Shown here piece by piece: positions 16,133 through 24,284 of a stretch of 45,998 nt of DNA (position 1 is its first letter; the number at the start of each line of letters is the position of its first letter). This stretch comes from Planctomycetaceae bacterium (lineage in GTDB: Bacteria > Planctomycetota > Planctomycetia > Pirellulales > Pirellulaceae): the NCBI GenBank assembly GCA_024642205.1, contig JAHEBQ010000052.1, positions 1-45,998 of the forward strand, written 5' to 3'. The notes beneath the pieces were generated by a model. That model saw only the letters and a list, made by a program, of their open reading frames with translations, ran no database searches and was not told where the DNA came from. The position numbers were made by a program, and so were the translations under genes.

Positions 16133-16554
16133 GTCGTTGCGAGTCCAGAAACGATTACAAAAACCTTGTCAGCCCGCTGACAAGGTTTTTTTGCGTTTCC
16201 GTTGCGGTTTATCGAACCGAGTCAAAAAAAGAAAAAGGTGGAAGTCGTTTGTTCAAATTCATATTGGGCATCGGATCGACTTTTCAACCCGCCGCGGGAA
16301 TTGGAGCCTCGCATTGATTCGGATGCAACGGCCCGAAAGCGAACTTCCAAGCCAACCAATGAAGGCCCCAGCGAATCGCGGAAACAGTCCAGACTGCCTT
16401 GATTACCAGGTCGTCCAGATCTGCGATTCCAAGCCGATGAATTACGCAGACATTTTGAATATTGTTTTCCGAATAGTCGGAAATATCCGCAAGTCCGGCA
16501 TAGTTTATCACGATATCTAAGCATAAGAGTGATTACACCACAAAGGGATTTGCG
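16133..16554. other. 422-base intergenic region
   Basis: It opens with the BON gene terminator (16159-16192). Nearer the lipoprotein gene a perfect 7-bp hairpin TTTCCGA/TCGGAAA with the loop ATAG (16466-16483... paired segments 16466-16472 and 16477-16483) lies about 70 bases before the start and could be an operator or leader hairpin. No convincing gene was found. Confidence 0.4.
16159..16192 (+). terminator. Intrinsic terminator after the BON gene
   Basis: A perfect 11-bp stem AACCTTGTCAG/CTGACAAGGTT with the loop CCCG is followed by a run of seven Ts (partly in the stem). It begins 26 bases after the stop codon. Confidence 0.92.
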
Positions 16555-17130
16555 ATGTTAACCAAACGAATGACTGTCACCATGATGTTGCTTGTTGCAG
16601 CAACGACAGTTTTGAGCTCGGGATGTTTTTATTCTACTGGACCGACTTTGGGAATTCTGAGTATACCGATTCCTGTTTCGCCTTACTTCCAGAAGGACCA
16701 CGAAGACAAATTCCATGTCCAGGAGAGATATGGACGAGTGCCGATTCTGGGACCATTGACTTCCGGCGGTCCCGCCGTCGCGCTGGATCCTCCCAGCGAT
16801 GATGAAGTCTGGTGGGCGCTTGAGCGTGCCCGTTCAGTTCAAGGCGGCTTTCCGTTCCTGAACGAAACCCAGCGTAACAATGTGACGATTGTCAGAGAAA
16901 AGATTGCTGACTACATTGATCCACCGCGAGTCATTCCGCTGATTGGACCGGCACAACTTCACCATGCCCATTACAAATGCACGATCTACTTTACTGAAAG
17001 AAAGATCGTCGGTTGGCCGGTTCCGCATACCCTGGAAGATGAAGACTCGGTCGAGGTCGTTTACATCGACCACAACCACTTCCACATGGTCGGCAACGTC
17101 GACCTGGGAACCGCCAGCAATCATTATTAG
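16555..17130 (+). CDS. Putative lipoprotein of unknown function
   Basis: A 191-residue predicted lipoprotein with a hydrophobic N-terminus and lipobox SSGC (Cys24). The mature part has no family I recognise. It contains SPYFQKDHEDKFHVQERY, then YGRVPILGPL, DDEVWWALERARSVQGG and a His-rich end (HHAHYKC, IDHNHFHMVG). The even spread of aromatic and charged residues suggests a folded domain, not a linker, and the layout looks like conserved planctomycete lipoproteins, which is an impression only. The His cluster could bind metal. The start is firm: AAGGGA lies 9 bases before the ATG. A clear intrinsic terminator follows, so the gene is a single transcription unit. Confidence 0.75.
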   Translation: MLTKRMTVTMMLLVAATTVLSSGCFYSTGPTLGILSIPIPVSPYFQKDHEDKFHVQERYGRVPILGPLTSGGPAVALDPPSDDEVWWALERARSVQGGFPFLNETQRNNVTIVREKIADYIDPPRVIPLIGPAQLHHAHYKCTIYFTERKIVGWPVPHTLEDEDSVEVVYIDHNHFHMVGNVDLGTASNHY

Positions 17131-17155
17131 CGGAATCCAGACAATACGAACAACC

Positions 17156-17185
17156 AATGCCGCTCAACTCGAGCGGCATTTTTTT
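17156..17185 (+). terminator. Intrinsic terminator after the lipoprotein gene
   Basis: A perfect 10-bp stem AATGCCGCTC/GAGCGGCATT with the loop AACTC is followed by a T-run (seven Ts counting those in the stem). It starts 25 bases after the stop. Confidence 0.92.
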
Positions 17186-17253
17186 ATGGCTGAATCGACG
17201 ACCCGGCCATTGCGTAACACGGGGCAGTTGAAGTAAAAACCAATGGACGAAAG

Positions 17254-17316
17254 CCCTGTGTTTGAACCGTTTTCACGGGAAAACGCGTTCCCTGTGTTGC
17301 GGGACGATCGGTTCAA
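17254..17316. promoter_or_regulatory. Nested direct and inverted repeats upstream of the exporter gene
   Basis: CCCTGTGTT occurs at 17254-17262 and 17290-17298. TTGAACCG (17262-17269) pairs with CGGTTCAA (17309-17316), and CGTTTTC (17268-17274) pairs with GAAAACG (17279-17285). The two pairings share bases 17268-17269, so a transcript could switch between them. It lies 85-150 bases upstream of the exporter start. Function is unknown. Confidence 0.4.
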
Positions 17317-17401
17317 GAATTTGCGTTCGTTTCTGAAAGTTTTCGTCGACTTCCATTGATCGCCGCCAACGCATGACACAACCGTTCAATCGGATCCTTT
17401 T

Positions 17402-19879
17402 TTGAGTAGTTCAAACGAAAACCCGCAATCGAATGACTCGCATTGGGAGTCAGCTTCGCATGCCGATCGCTCCCCCGGAGGGATCGAAAGCCCAACGCGT
17501 AAAGCGCGCCGTTCCGAAGGCCACAAGACCTTTCTGGAAAAATGGTCGACGACGATTTTGTGCGTGACGCTGTTCCTGATGCCGTTGGTAGTCATGGGAT
17601 CGATCAAGTCGCTCAAGGTCTATGCCAATGACATTCGCCAATGGCTTCCCAGCGGATTTAAGGAAGCAGTTACCTACGACGATTTTGTCAAACGGTTTGG
17701 GATTGATGAAATGGTCGTGCTCAGCTGGGACCAATGCAAACTTGACAATCCCGTGGTGTCCGACCTCCGATTGGCTTTGGAAAACCTGGAAATTGATCGG
17801 GTGCAAGCTTTCGAAAAAGTTATCAGTGGCCAGGAAATGGTGACCCAAATCGAGGAAATGGGGGTCAGTAATCGAGCCGCCCGTGCGAGGGTACAGGGAC
17901 TGCTGCTGGGACCGGATGGTGAAACAACCTGCATTCTCGCTTACCCGAACAAATCCATGGCCGACATGCGTCGCCAAACGATTGAGGCCGTTTACGAATT
18001 GGCAGAAAAAGAATTCGGGATCACCGCCAGCAATCTGAGGATGGGCGGCCCGACGGTGGATGGGGCCGCGATCGAAATCGAAAGCAAGAAATCGCTTGGC
18101 AGTTTCCTTTGGATGTCCGTCTTCCTGGTTTTTCTGTTGACGTGGTTTCGCCTTCGTGACTTGCCGCTTTCCATTCTCGTGATTCTGTTTTCCGGCCTCT
18201 GTGCGTCACTGAGTTTGACGATCCTGTATTGGACCGGAGGACAAATGAATTTGACGATGGTCATGTTGCCAACGTTGACTTTCATTCTCGGCGTTTCCGG
18301 CTGCGTTCACATGGTGAACTATTATCGCAAAGCGTCGACCCTCGGCTGTGGAATCAACTCTGCCGATCAGGCAATTGTGGACGGGGGATACCCGATCGCG
18401 CTGTCGGCCGCGACTACGGCGATCGGGCTGTTTTCGTTGGCCACAAGCCATGTGACGCCGATTCGCCTGTTTGGCTTCTACTCTGCTTTTGGCATTATCG
18501 CGAGTGTTGCTGTGATGCTTCTGGTACTGCCGGCGACGCTGTATTTGATGCGGGGCCGAATCAGCAAGCGGTTTTCCGAAAAAGGCAAAATGTCAAAACG
18601 CGAGCGGGCTACCGGTGTCAGCCGTTCGACTTCACTGCTTTTGCACTGGGTATACCGCTCTCATTGGTTGGTCGTGATTCCGGCGCTGATCGGGGTCACA
18701 TTATTGTCCATTGGCGTGTTTGAGTTGGAAGCTTCCGTCAAACTTCAGAACCGCTTTTCCAGTCGCACCAAGATTATTTCAGACTACCAATGGTTGGAGG
18801 AAAACCTTGGGCCGCTGGTTCCGATGGAAGTCGTGCTTCGATTCAATCCGGAAAATGAATTGTCGCAATGGCAAAAAATGAAACTGGTGAAATCCGTTGA
18901 GCAGGCGATTAAGCAAACAACGGCCGTTAACGCGACTCTCTCGGTCGCGACATTCGAACCGTACATGCCCACCGGGTCGAGATTTCGTGACGAATTCGAA
19001 CGAAAAGCCAAATTGAATCGGTGGACCGATCAGTTTGACCGGTTTGTCAATGCCAACCTCGTCAGCATCGTGGGCGACGAATCGTACTGGCGGATCAGCC
19101 TCCGCGTGGCAGCACTCAACGACATTGACTACGGCGACTTTTTGGAAACCGTCAGTAACAATGTCGATCAGCAGATGCAACATTTGAACCAACACGGCGT
19201 CGACGCCTATTTAACCGGTGGGATTCCGCTGGTTTACAAAGCCCAGCATCAGATCCTCAGCGATTTGATGTACAGTTTCCTGACAGCGTTTGTGATAATC
19301 ACGATTATCCTGACCATTGTTCTCAAGAACGTCTGGGCCGGAATGGTCGCGATGATCCCCAATGTGTTTCCGCCACTAGTCGTGTTCGGCGCCATGGGTT
19401 GGTTGGGTTACTCGATTGAGATTGGTTCGGTAATGACGGCCAGTGTTGCGTTGGGAATCGCCGTCGACGATACGCTGCACTTTTTGACCTGGTATCGCCG
19501 CGGAACCAAGGATGGGCTGTCTCGATTCTCCTCGATTCGATTTGCGTTTGATCACTGCGCCAAAGCGATGATTGATACGTCGTTGATTTGCGGACTTGGT
19601 GTGTTGCCTTTCGTGTTTGGCGTGTTCATGCCGACCGCCAAATTCGCGTTGTTGCTGATGATCATGTTGTTTACGGCATTGCTCGGTGATTTGATACTGT
19701 TGCCTGCGATCCTGTCAGGACCCGCCGGAAAGCTATTCCGTTTGAAATCGACCCGACGGCGTTTGACCGCTGCCAAAATCGAACCCCCGGCACGGGTTAC
19801 CGAGCGACACGATCAACCGACGCCGAAACACGTTGCCGATCCCAACACGGAACCTCTCAAAGCAATACGAAGGAGGTAA
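17402..19879 (+). CDS. RND superfamily exporter (MMPL/HpnN-like)
   Basis: An 825-residue polytopic membrane protein with two matching halves. Each half has one helix, a large extracytoplasmic domain and five more helices, about 12 in total (first at about 50-68, a block at about 235-395, a helix at about 420-440, a block at about 625-790). The second half holds GIAVDDTLHFL, the transmembrane Asp-Asp motif for proton relay in RND proteins of the predicted-exporter type. Relatives move lipids, hopanoids or hydrophobic compounds across the inner membrane. The next plus-strand genes appear to make an amide-linked lipid, so lipid export is an attractive guess. The start is uncertain: TTG at 17402 is the first in-frame choice and overlaps the stop of an 11-codon open frame (17373-17405). 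No partner RND subunits lie nearby. Confidence 0.88.
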   Translation: MSSSNENPQSNDSHWESASHADRSPGGIESPTRKARRSEGHKTFLEKWSTTILCVTLFLMPLVVMGSIKSLKVYANDIRQWLPSGFKEAVTYDDFVKRFGIDEMVVLSWDQCKLDNPVVSDLRLALENLEIDRVQAFEKVISGQEMVTQIEEMGVSNRAARARVQGLLLGPDGETTCILAYPNKSMADMRRQTIEAVYELAEKEFGITASNLRMGGPTVDGAAIEIESKKSLGSFLWMSVFLVFLLTWFRLRDLPLSILVILFSGLCASLSLTILYWTGGQMNLTMVMLPTLTFILGVSGCVHMVNYYRKASTLGCGINSADQAIVDGGYPIALSAATTAIGLFSLATSHVTPIRLFGFYSAFGIIASVAVMLLVLPATLYLMRGRISKRFSEKGKMSKRERATGVSRSTSLLLHWVYRSHWLVVIPALIGVTLLSIGVFELEASVKLQNRFSSRTKIISDYQWLEENLGPLVPMEVVLRFNPENELSQWQKMKLVKSVEQAIKQTTAVNATLSVATFEPYMPTGSRFRDEFERKAKLNRWTDQFDRFVNANLVSIVGDESYWRISLRVAALNDIDYGDFLETVSNNVDQQMQHLNQHGVDAYLTGGIPLVYKAQHQILSDLMYSFLTAFVIITIILTIVLKNVWAGMVAMIPNVFPPLVVFGAMGWLGYSIEIGSVMTASVALGIAVDDTLHFLTWYRRGTKDGLSRFSSIRFAFDHCAKAMIDTSLICGLGVLPFVFGVFMPTAKFALLLMIMLFTALLGDLILLPAILSGPAGKLFRLKSTRRRLTAAKIEPPARVTERHDQPTPKHVADPNTEPLKAIRRR

Positions 19880-19880
19880 C

Positions 19881-19901
19881 TCGGCACCAAATCGGTGCCG
19901 A
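19881..19901 (+). terminator. Stem-loop right after the exporter gene
   Basis: TCGGCACC (19881-19888) and GGTGCCGA (19894-19901) form a perfect 8-bp stem with the loop AAATC, starting 2 bases after the stop. There is no T-run, so it may protect the 3' end or end transcription only weakly. Confidence 0.45.
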
Positions 19902-19917
19902 AACTGACTCACGGGCG

Positions 19918-19988
19918 ATTAATATTGCATGGCACGTCCTTTAACCCGGATTCAACAATAATATTTACGCCATTAATATTTGCTTGGC
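19918..19988. promoter_or_regulatory. Imperfect direct repeat upstream of the oxoamine synthase gene
   Basis: ATTAATATTGCATGGC (19918-19933) and ATTAATATTTGCTTGGC (19972-19988) match apart from one inserted T and one A/T change. Their starts are 54 bases apart, about five helical turns, which would suit cooperative binding by a regulator. Confidence 0.45.
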
Positions 19989-20208
19989 GTTGCAAACGAC
20001 TTGTTTCCAGATAAACTATCCAGGCTATTAAGCCATCAAAACCCGGATAACCCGCACATCCAAGCGTCAGCTAGCGGCCTGAATGTGCTGGGATGATTTG
20101 AGGACCTGTCGAGTTAAATTCAGCTCTGACGGTGCATTTCTCGATAACACTATTTGTCGCCGTTTACCCATTGACCATCCCTTTCTAGCAACAAAGAAGA
20201 AGTTTTTC

Positions 20209-21495
20209 ATGCCAGACATTTTCGACAAGTGTGACGAGTTTTGGAACCGCATGAAAAAAGTGACTGGGGACCATTTCGATCCAGATATATTCTTTCGTCA
20301 GTTTCCAGTTACCAACTGCTTACCCAATGTGGAAATCGGAGGCACAGAGTATCTTCAGGTTGCGACCAATGACTATCTCGGGCTGGCGACTCACCCGGAT
20401 GTGATCGAGGCAGCAACGGTTATCTGTGCCGAGAATGGTGTGGGAACTCCTTTGGGTGCACGTCCGTTGACGGGTAACACTTCTCTGCATCTCAAGCTTG
20501 AAGAGGAGTTGTCGAAATTCAGGCGCACCGAAGCGAGCCTTGTGTTTAATCTTGGCCTCGGTGCCATGTCGGGGACGATCGCCTGTATGGTTGGCCGGAA
20601 AGAGCGTGTCTTTGTTGACGCTTACGCACACGGGTGCCTGCACGACGGAGCTCGGCTATGTAAGGGTGAAGCAAGTTGGTTTGCACACAATGACATGGAC
20701 GACCTGGAAAGCCAGCTGAAAGAATGCCCACTTGATCAACCAAAATTGATCGCCGTCGATGGCGTCTATGGAATGACGGTCGATCTGGCTCCACTTCCAC
20801 AAATTGTGGAATTGAAAAAGAAATACAATGCGCAATTGTTCGTCGACGACGCCCACGGAACTGGTGTTCTGGGAGCTAACGGTCGCGGGACACCTGAACA
20901 CTTTGGCGTCGAAGACGACGTAGACCTTCATGGCGGCACATTTGCCAAATCGTTTGGAACGTTCGGCGGTTATGTTTGTGGCAGCAAACGGGCGTTGGAC
21001 TTCATCAAGTTTGTCTCTCCCGGTTTCATGTTGACCAAGGCCCTGCCAGGTTGCATTACCAACGCGACCATCAAATCGCTGGAGTTGATGCAGGCGATGC
21101 CCGAACGACGTCACCAGCTTTGGGAAAACATTGGCATTCTCCGGGACGGCTTGCGTGATGTGGGTTTTAACATCGGTGACCCGAAAGGTGCTGTAACTTC
21201 CATCTTCACTCGTGGGGCGATGGCATTGAGCGCGGTTCGGATGTTGATGGAAGAGCACAAGATCATCGTTAACCCGGTGATGTATCCGGCCGTGCCCTAT
21301 GGAACGTCAATTATCCGCATGACTGCCAGTGCCCTGCATTCTCCTGAAGACATGCAGCGTTTGATCGCCGCGATTGTGGCTGTTTCCAGCAAGATACCCT
21401 TGCTCGAAGGCAATCTTGCGGCTGCCAGCAAGGTTGGAACAATCACCCCCGAAGTGGAAACCTCACCTGCCAGCACCAATGGCTCGGCACGATAA
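20209..21495 (+). CDS. PLP-dependent alpha-oxoamine synthase (serine palmitoyltransferase/KBL/BioF family)
   Basis: A 428-residue fold-type I PLP enzyme. Family motifs are clear: NDYLGLATHP, GARPLTGNTSLHLKLEEEL, the His-rich DAYAHGCLHDGARL (His141, His145), FVDDAHGTGVLG (Asp213, His216) and the PLP lysine Lys247 in GGTFAKSFGTFGGY. The family condenses an amino acid with an acyl thioester, releasing CO2: serine gives 3-ketosphinganine, alanine gives the biotin precursor, glycine gives 2-amino-3-ketobutyrate. TFAKSFG and PAVPYGTSIIRM look closer to serine palmitoyltransferase than to BioF, but this is by eye. A GNAT-like acyltransferase follows 5 bases later, which fits amide-lipid synthesis. 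No other biotin gene is present. The ATG at 20209 follows AAAGAAGAAG; an upstream 42-codon open extension is unlike the family. Confidence 0.9.
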   Translation: MPDIFDKCDEFWNRMKKVTGDHFDPDIFFRQFPVTNCLPNVEIGGTEYLQVATNDYLGLATHPDVIEAATVICAENGVGTPLGARPLTGNTSLHLKLEEELSKFRRTEASLVFNLGLGAMSGTIACMVGRKERVFVDAYAHGCLHDGARLCKGEASWFAHNDMDDLESQLKECPLDQPKLIAVDGVYGMTVDLAPLPQIVELKKKYNAQLFVDDAHGTGVLGANGRGTPEHFGVEDDVDLHGGTFAKSFGTFGGYVCGSKRALDFIKFVSPGFMLTKALPGCITNATIKSLELMQAMPERRHQLWENIGILRDGLRDVGFNIGDPKGAVTSIFTRGAMALSAVRMLMEEHKIIVNPVMYPAVPYGTSIIRMTASALHSPEDMQRLIAAIVAVSSKIPLLEGNLAAASKVGTITPEVETSPASTNGSAR

Positions 21496-21500
21496 GCTGA

Positions 21501-22643
21501 ATGGCTCTGCAAGAATCGTTGTCCGTTGAGATGGTTCGCACTCGCGCCCAGATGCGCGATTTCTTTTCGCTGAAAAGGAAGATCTACCGCAACGATCCGG
21601 CCGTCGTCTACCCGCTGCGGTCCATGGAAAGGTTGCAGCTTGATGCGGACCGGCATCCGTTCTATCAACACGCCTCTCGAGAGATGTTTGTCTGTTATCG
21701 CGGACACGAGCCTGTCGGCAGGATCGTGGCGATCAAGGATGACATGCACAATCATCACAACGATGATCAAGTCGGTTTTTTCGGATTCTTTGAAGCAATT
21801 GACGATCAACGTATTGTCAATTCGCTTCTCGACTCGGCCGCCGACTGGTTGCGAAATCATGGCTGCCAAAGCATGCGTGGACCAGTCAATCCTTCCATGA
21901 AAAGTGATTTCGGCGTAGTGGTCGATGGCAACAGATATCTGCCGATGATCATGATGGGACACACTCCTCAGCGTTATCAAGGACATTTCCACAAAGCTGG
22001 ACTTTCGACCCAACGACGTTTTTTTGCGTTTCGATTTCGTGCCTCCGATGTCGCGCCGATCCGAGATAAATGGGATCAACTACTGGAGACTCGAAAAAAA
22101 ATCCTGAATCGTTATCCGCAGGTCGAATTAAGGTCGGTGTCAAAATCAACGTTCGATTCCACGATGCGCGATGTCAATGAATTAGGAAATAAGGTCCGGG
22201 CCGGTGGCTGGGGGTTCGTACCCTTAACCGAGGCCGAACTTGAGTTCATGATCACGAATCTCCGCCGAGTCATTCGATATGACATGATCCACGTAGCTTA
22301 CTGGGAAGGCGTCCTGGTTGGCTACATCGTGATGATTCCGGACGTCAACTGGGCGCTCAAACGGGCGAAGGGCTACTTTGATTGGATTCGCCTGTTGCAG
22401 ATGCCGTTGTTGATTCGCCGCACACCTCAATGCCGCGTGATTGCTTTGGGAGTGGATGAGAATTTTCGAACCAAGGGAATCGCAATGCTGTTGATTCTTG
22501 AATTGGTACGAACCTACGATGCATTTGAGGAATGGGAATTTTCGTGGGTGGATGAAGCCAACCTTCGCTCGCTCCGCGTGATCGGTCGCACGCTGCCCTT
22601 AGTCAAGACGAAGACATACGAGCTGTTTGAAAAACCGATTTGA
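21501..22643 (+). CDS. GNAT-like N-acyltransferase (YghO-like), candidate bacterial ceramide synthase
   Basis: A 380-residue protein of the large GNAT-like group that resembles E. coli YghO. Diagnostic stretches are FFSLKRKIYRNDP, GHEPVGRIVAI, VGFFGFFEAIDD, the MRGPVNPSMKSDFG segment with VVVDG after it, and in the C-terminal half VIALGVDENFRTKGIAMLL, an acyl-CoA-type GNAT motif A. These proteins have two GNAT-like halves. The gene is 5 bases after the oxoamine synthase, so the two are surely cotranscribed. If the first enzyme makes a long-chain amino ketone, this one could acylate its amino group, as ceramide synthase does in Caulobacter-type pathways. That role is inferred from family and context; another amine substrate cannot be excluded. 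No acyl carrier protein or ketoreductase gene is adjacent. Confidence 0.82.
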   Translation: MALQESLSVEMVRTRAQMRDFFSLKRKIYRNDPAVVYPLRSMERLQLDADRHPFYQHASREMFVCYRGHEPVGRIVAIKDDMHNHHNDDQVGFFGFFEAIDDQRIVNSLLDSAADWLRNHGCQSMRGPVNPSMKSDFGVVVDGNRYLPMIMMGHTPQRYQGHFHKAGLSTQRRFFAFRFRASDVAPIRDKWDQLLETRKKILNRYPQVELRSVSKSTFDSTMRDVNELGNKVRAGGWGFVPLTEAELEFMITNLRRVIRYDMIHVAYWEGVLVGYIVMIPDVNWALKRAKGYFDWIRLLQMPLLIRRTPQCRVIALGVDENFRTKGIAMLLILELVRTYDAFEEWEFSWVDEANLRSLRVIGRTLPLVKTKTYELFEKPI

Positions 22644-22972
22644 CCGCGAAGTCCGGAAACGGTTATCGAAAACTCGCAGAATACTTCGTGGTTTTCCTGG
22701 ATGATCTTGCTCCTGGCTGATGGAGATCTGTGCCGTTCCACGGTGGCCTGTGTTGCTTCGGTCGTGAATTCGTTCCCAGAATCGCATCCTTTTGCGAGAC
22801 CGGATCCTCGGTGGTCGGTCAACAGGTTGAGGTCAAGAACTGCTGGCCTCAACCCGATCCTTGAACTCCGATGCCTCCCGAAAGTGTCATGGGAAGTTGT
22901 CATTGTGTGGCGTGTTAGACTAAACTAACACGTTGCCCTGATACCATTTGTGCCTCCAACCTTCAGGTACCT
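22644..22972. other. 329-base intergenic region
   Basis: It lies between the acyltransferase gene and rsmH and contains one notable element, a perfect inverted repeat at 22911-22932. I saw no mraZ gene and no TGGG-type MraZ boxes in tandem. No other gene or terminator was recognised. Confidence 0.4.
22911..22932. promoter_or_regulatory. Perfect 8-bp inverted repeat upstream of rsmH
   Basis: CGTGTTAG and CTAACACG flank the 6-base spacer ACTAAA. It sits 41 bases before the rsmH start, a position suited to an operator or a leader hairpin. Confidence 0.55.
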
Positions 22973-23848
22973 GTGACCGTACATATTCCTGTTTTGTCGT
23001 CCGAAGTGATTGACGGCATGAATCCACAACCTGGTGATACTGTCGTGGATGGAACCCTTGGCGGAGGCGGGCATTCGCGTGAGCTCTTGAATCTGATCGG
23101 TCCCAGCGGAAGACTGTTCGGATTTGACCGGGATCCCCATGCCGTCGAAGAAACACGCCAGCGAATCCCGGATGAAAACGCAACATTGATCGCGGCAAAT
23201 TATTCGGACATTCCCGAGTGCCTGGCTCAGTTGGGCGTCGAATTGGTTGATTCCATTTTGCTTGACCTCGGTTTGTCCAGTGATCAACTGGCGGACCGCG
23301 ACCGCGGTTTTAGTTTTCAGAGCGACGGTGCTCTGGACCTCCGCTTCAACCCGATGGCGGGGGAATCTGCCGCCAAGCTGGTCAATCGATTAAGTGAAAA
23401 ACACCTGGCGGATCTGATTTACCAGTATGGCGAGGAACGGTTTAGTCGGCGGATCGCCCGCAAGATTGTCAGGCTACGACATGAAAACAGAATCGAAACT
23501 TCGGCTCAACTAGCTGCCATCGTTCGTTCCTGCATTCCAAAATCCAAAACTCAAACGATTGATCCGGCCACGAGGACATTTCAGGCACTTCGCATCGCGG
23601 TCAATGAAGAGCTGAAGTGGCTAAAGGTCGCTATGAACCGGCTGCCCGACCTCGTGCGACCGGGAGGCAGAATCGTCGTCATCAGTTTTCATTCGCTTGA
23701 AGACCGAATCGTAAAGCAGGCCTTAAACGAAAACAGCGAATTGGAGGTCCTGACCCGAAAGCCCCTCAGGGCCACGGAAGAGGAATTGGCCGTTAACCCG
23801 CGCAGCCGCAGCGCCAAGCTACGGGTCGCAAAACGACTTGGTGGCTAG
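22973..23848 (+). CDS. rsmH: 16S rRNA (cytosine-1402-N4)-methyltransferase RsmH
   Basis: A 291-residue SAM-dependent methyltransferase, formerly MraW, that methylates N4 of C1402 in 16S rRNA in the ribosomal P site. Motifs include HIPVLSSEVIDG at the start, the SAM-binding VVDGTLGGGGHSREL, the LLDLGLSSDQL and RGFSFQSDGALDLRFN stretches, ATRTFQALRIAVNEE, VVISFHSLEDRIVK and the C-terminal NPRSRSAKLRVAKR. All parts are complete and the length is normal. The start codon is GTG. In most bacteria this gene heads the division and cell-wall cluster with mraZ before it and ftsL and ftsI after it. Here neither is present; a LysM membrane protein follows instead, fitting planctomycetes, which lack many division genes. 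Confidence 0.97.
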   Translation: MTVHIPVLSSEVIDGMNPQPGDTVVDGTLGGGGHSRELLNLIGPSGRLFGFDRDPHAVEETRQRIPDENATLIAANYSDIPECLAQLGVELVDSILLDLGLSSDQLADRDRGFSFQSDGALDLRFNPMAGESAAKLVNRLSEKHLADLIYQYGEERFSRRIARKIVRLRHENRIETSAQLAAIVRSCIPKSKTQTIDPATRTFQALRIAVNEELKWLKVAMNRLPDLVRPGGRIVVISFHSLEDRIVKQALNENSELEVLTRKPLRATEEELAVNPRSRSAKLRVAKRLGG

Positions 23849-24284
23849 TGCAGCGTCAAGTTTTGATCATTGGGTAGTGGACACAAGGTCACAGGTCCTG
23901 TTGATCAAGAAAATACCCGGACGCGTATCCTCGTCCGCGACGACCGACCCTTGTTCTCAGCAATGTCAGAACTCCAGCTCGTTTGGCAACATCCACTCCG
24001 ACGACAAGAGGACCCGGACAAAAGGGCTGCTCACACTACCTGTTCCAGTGCCAGATTCTGTCGAGCTGTTAAAAATCTGCAGGCGGGAATCAGGGCTGCA
24101 AATTCTGGCCGTTGTCCCAAACCGCGGCGATGCTAGCAGTCTTCGGCAACTCGACTGCGAGATAATCCGGTTCCCTAGCGATTTTAACTTCCGCATTTCG
24201 TCAGGCGAGGCGATTCTGTATAGTCCGCTCGTCGTCGATTCGGCAATCTGCAGACCAGACTCATGGACGAATTCCTGGACTACC
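23849..24284. other. 436-base stretch, possible N-terminal extension of the next gene
   Basis: The frame of the LysM gene stays open for 149 codons upstream of its likely ATG, back to a TTG at 23838 that overlaps rsmH. The predicted peptide there has no family resemblance and no signal peptide. It may be untranslated leader or a real extension. Other open frames here (23870-24136 plus, 23966-24448 minus) look like noise. Confidence 0.35.

Larger units (their letters stand above)
19880..20208. other. 329-base AT-rich intergenic region
   Basis: It begins with a perfect hairpin and includes an imperfect direct repeat, listed separately. The stretch 19910-20040 is markedly more AT-rich than its surroundings and probably holds the promoter of the oxoamine synthase gene. 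No gene was found. Confidence 0.45.

Noticed and set aside
19870..19877. Perfect ribosome-binding sequence AAGGAGGT at the end of the exporter gene
   Set aside because: No start codon follows at a usable distance; it is the coding sequence of the C-terminal Arg residues.
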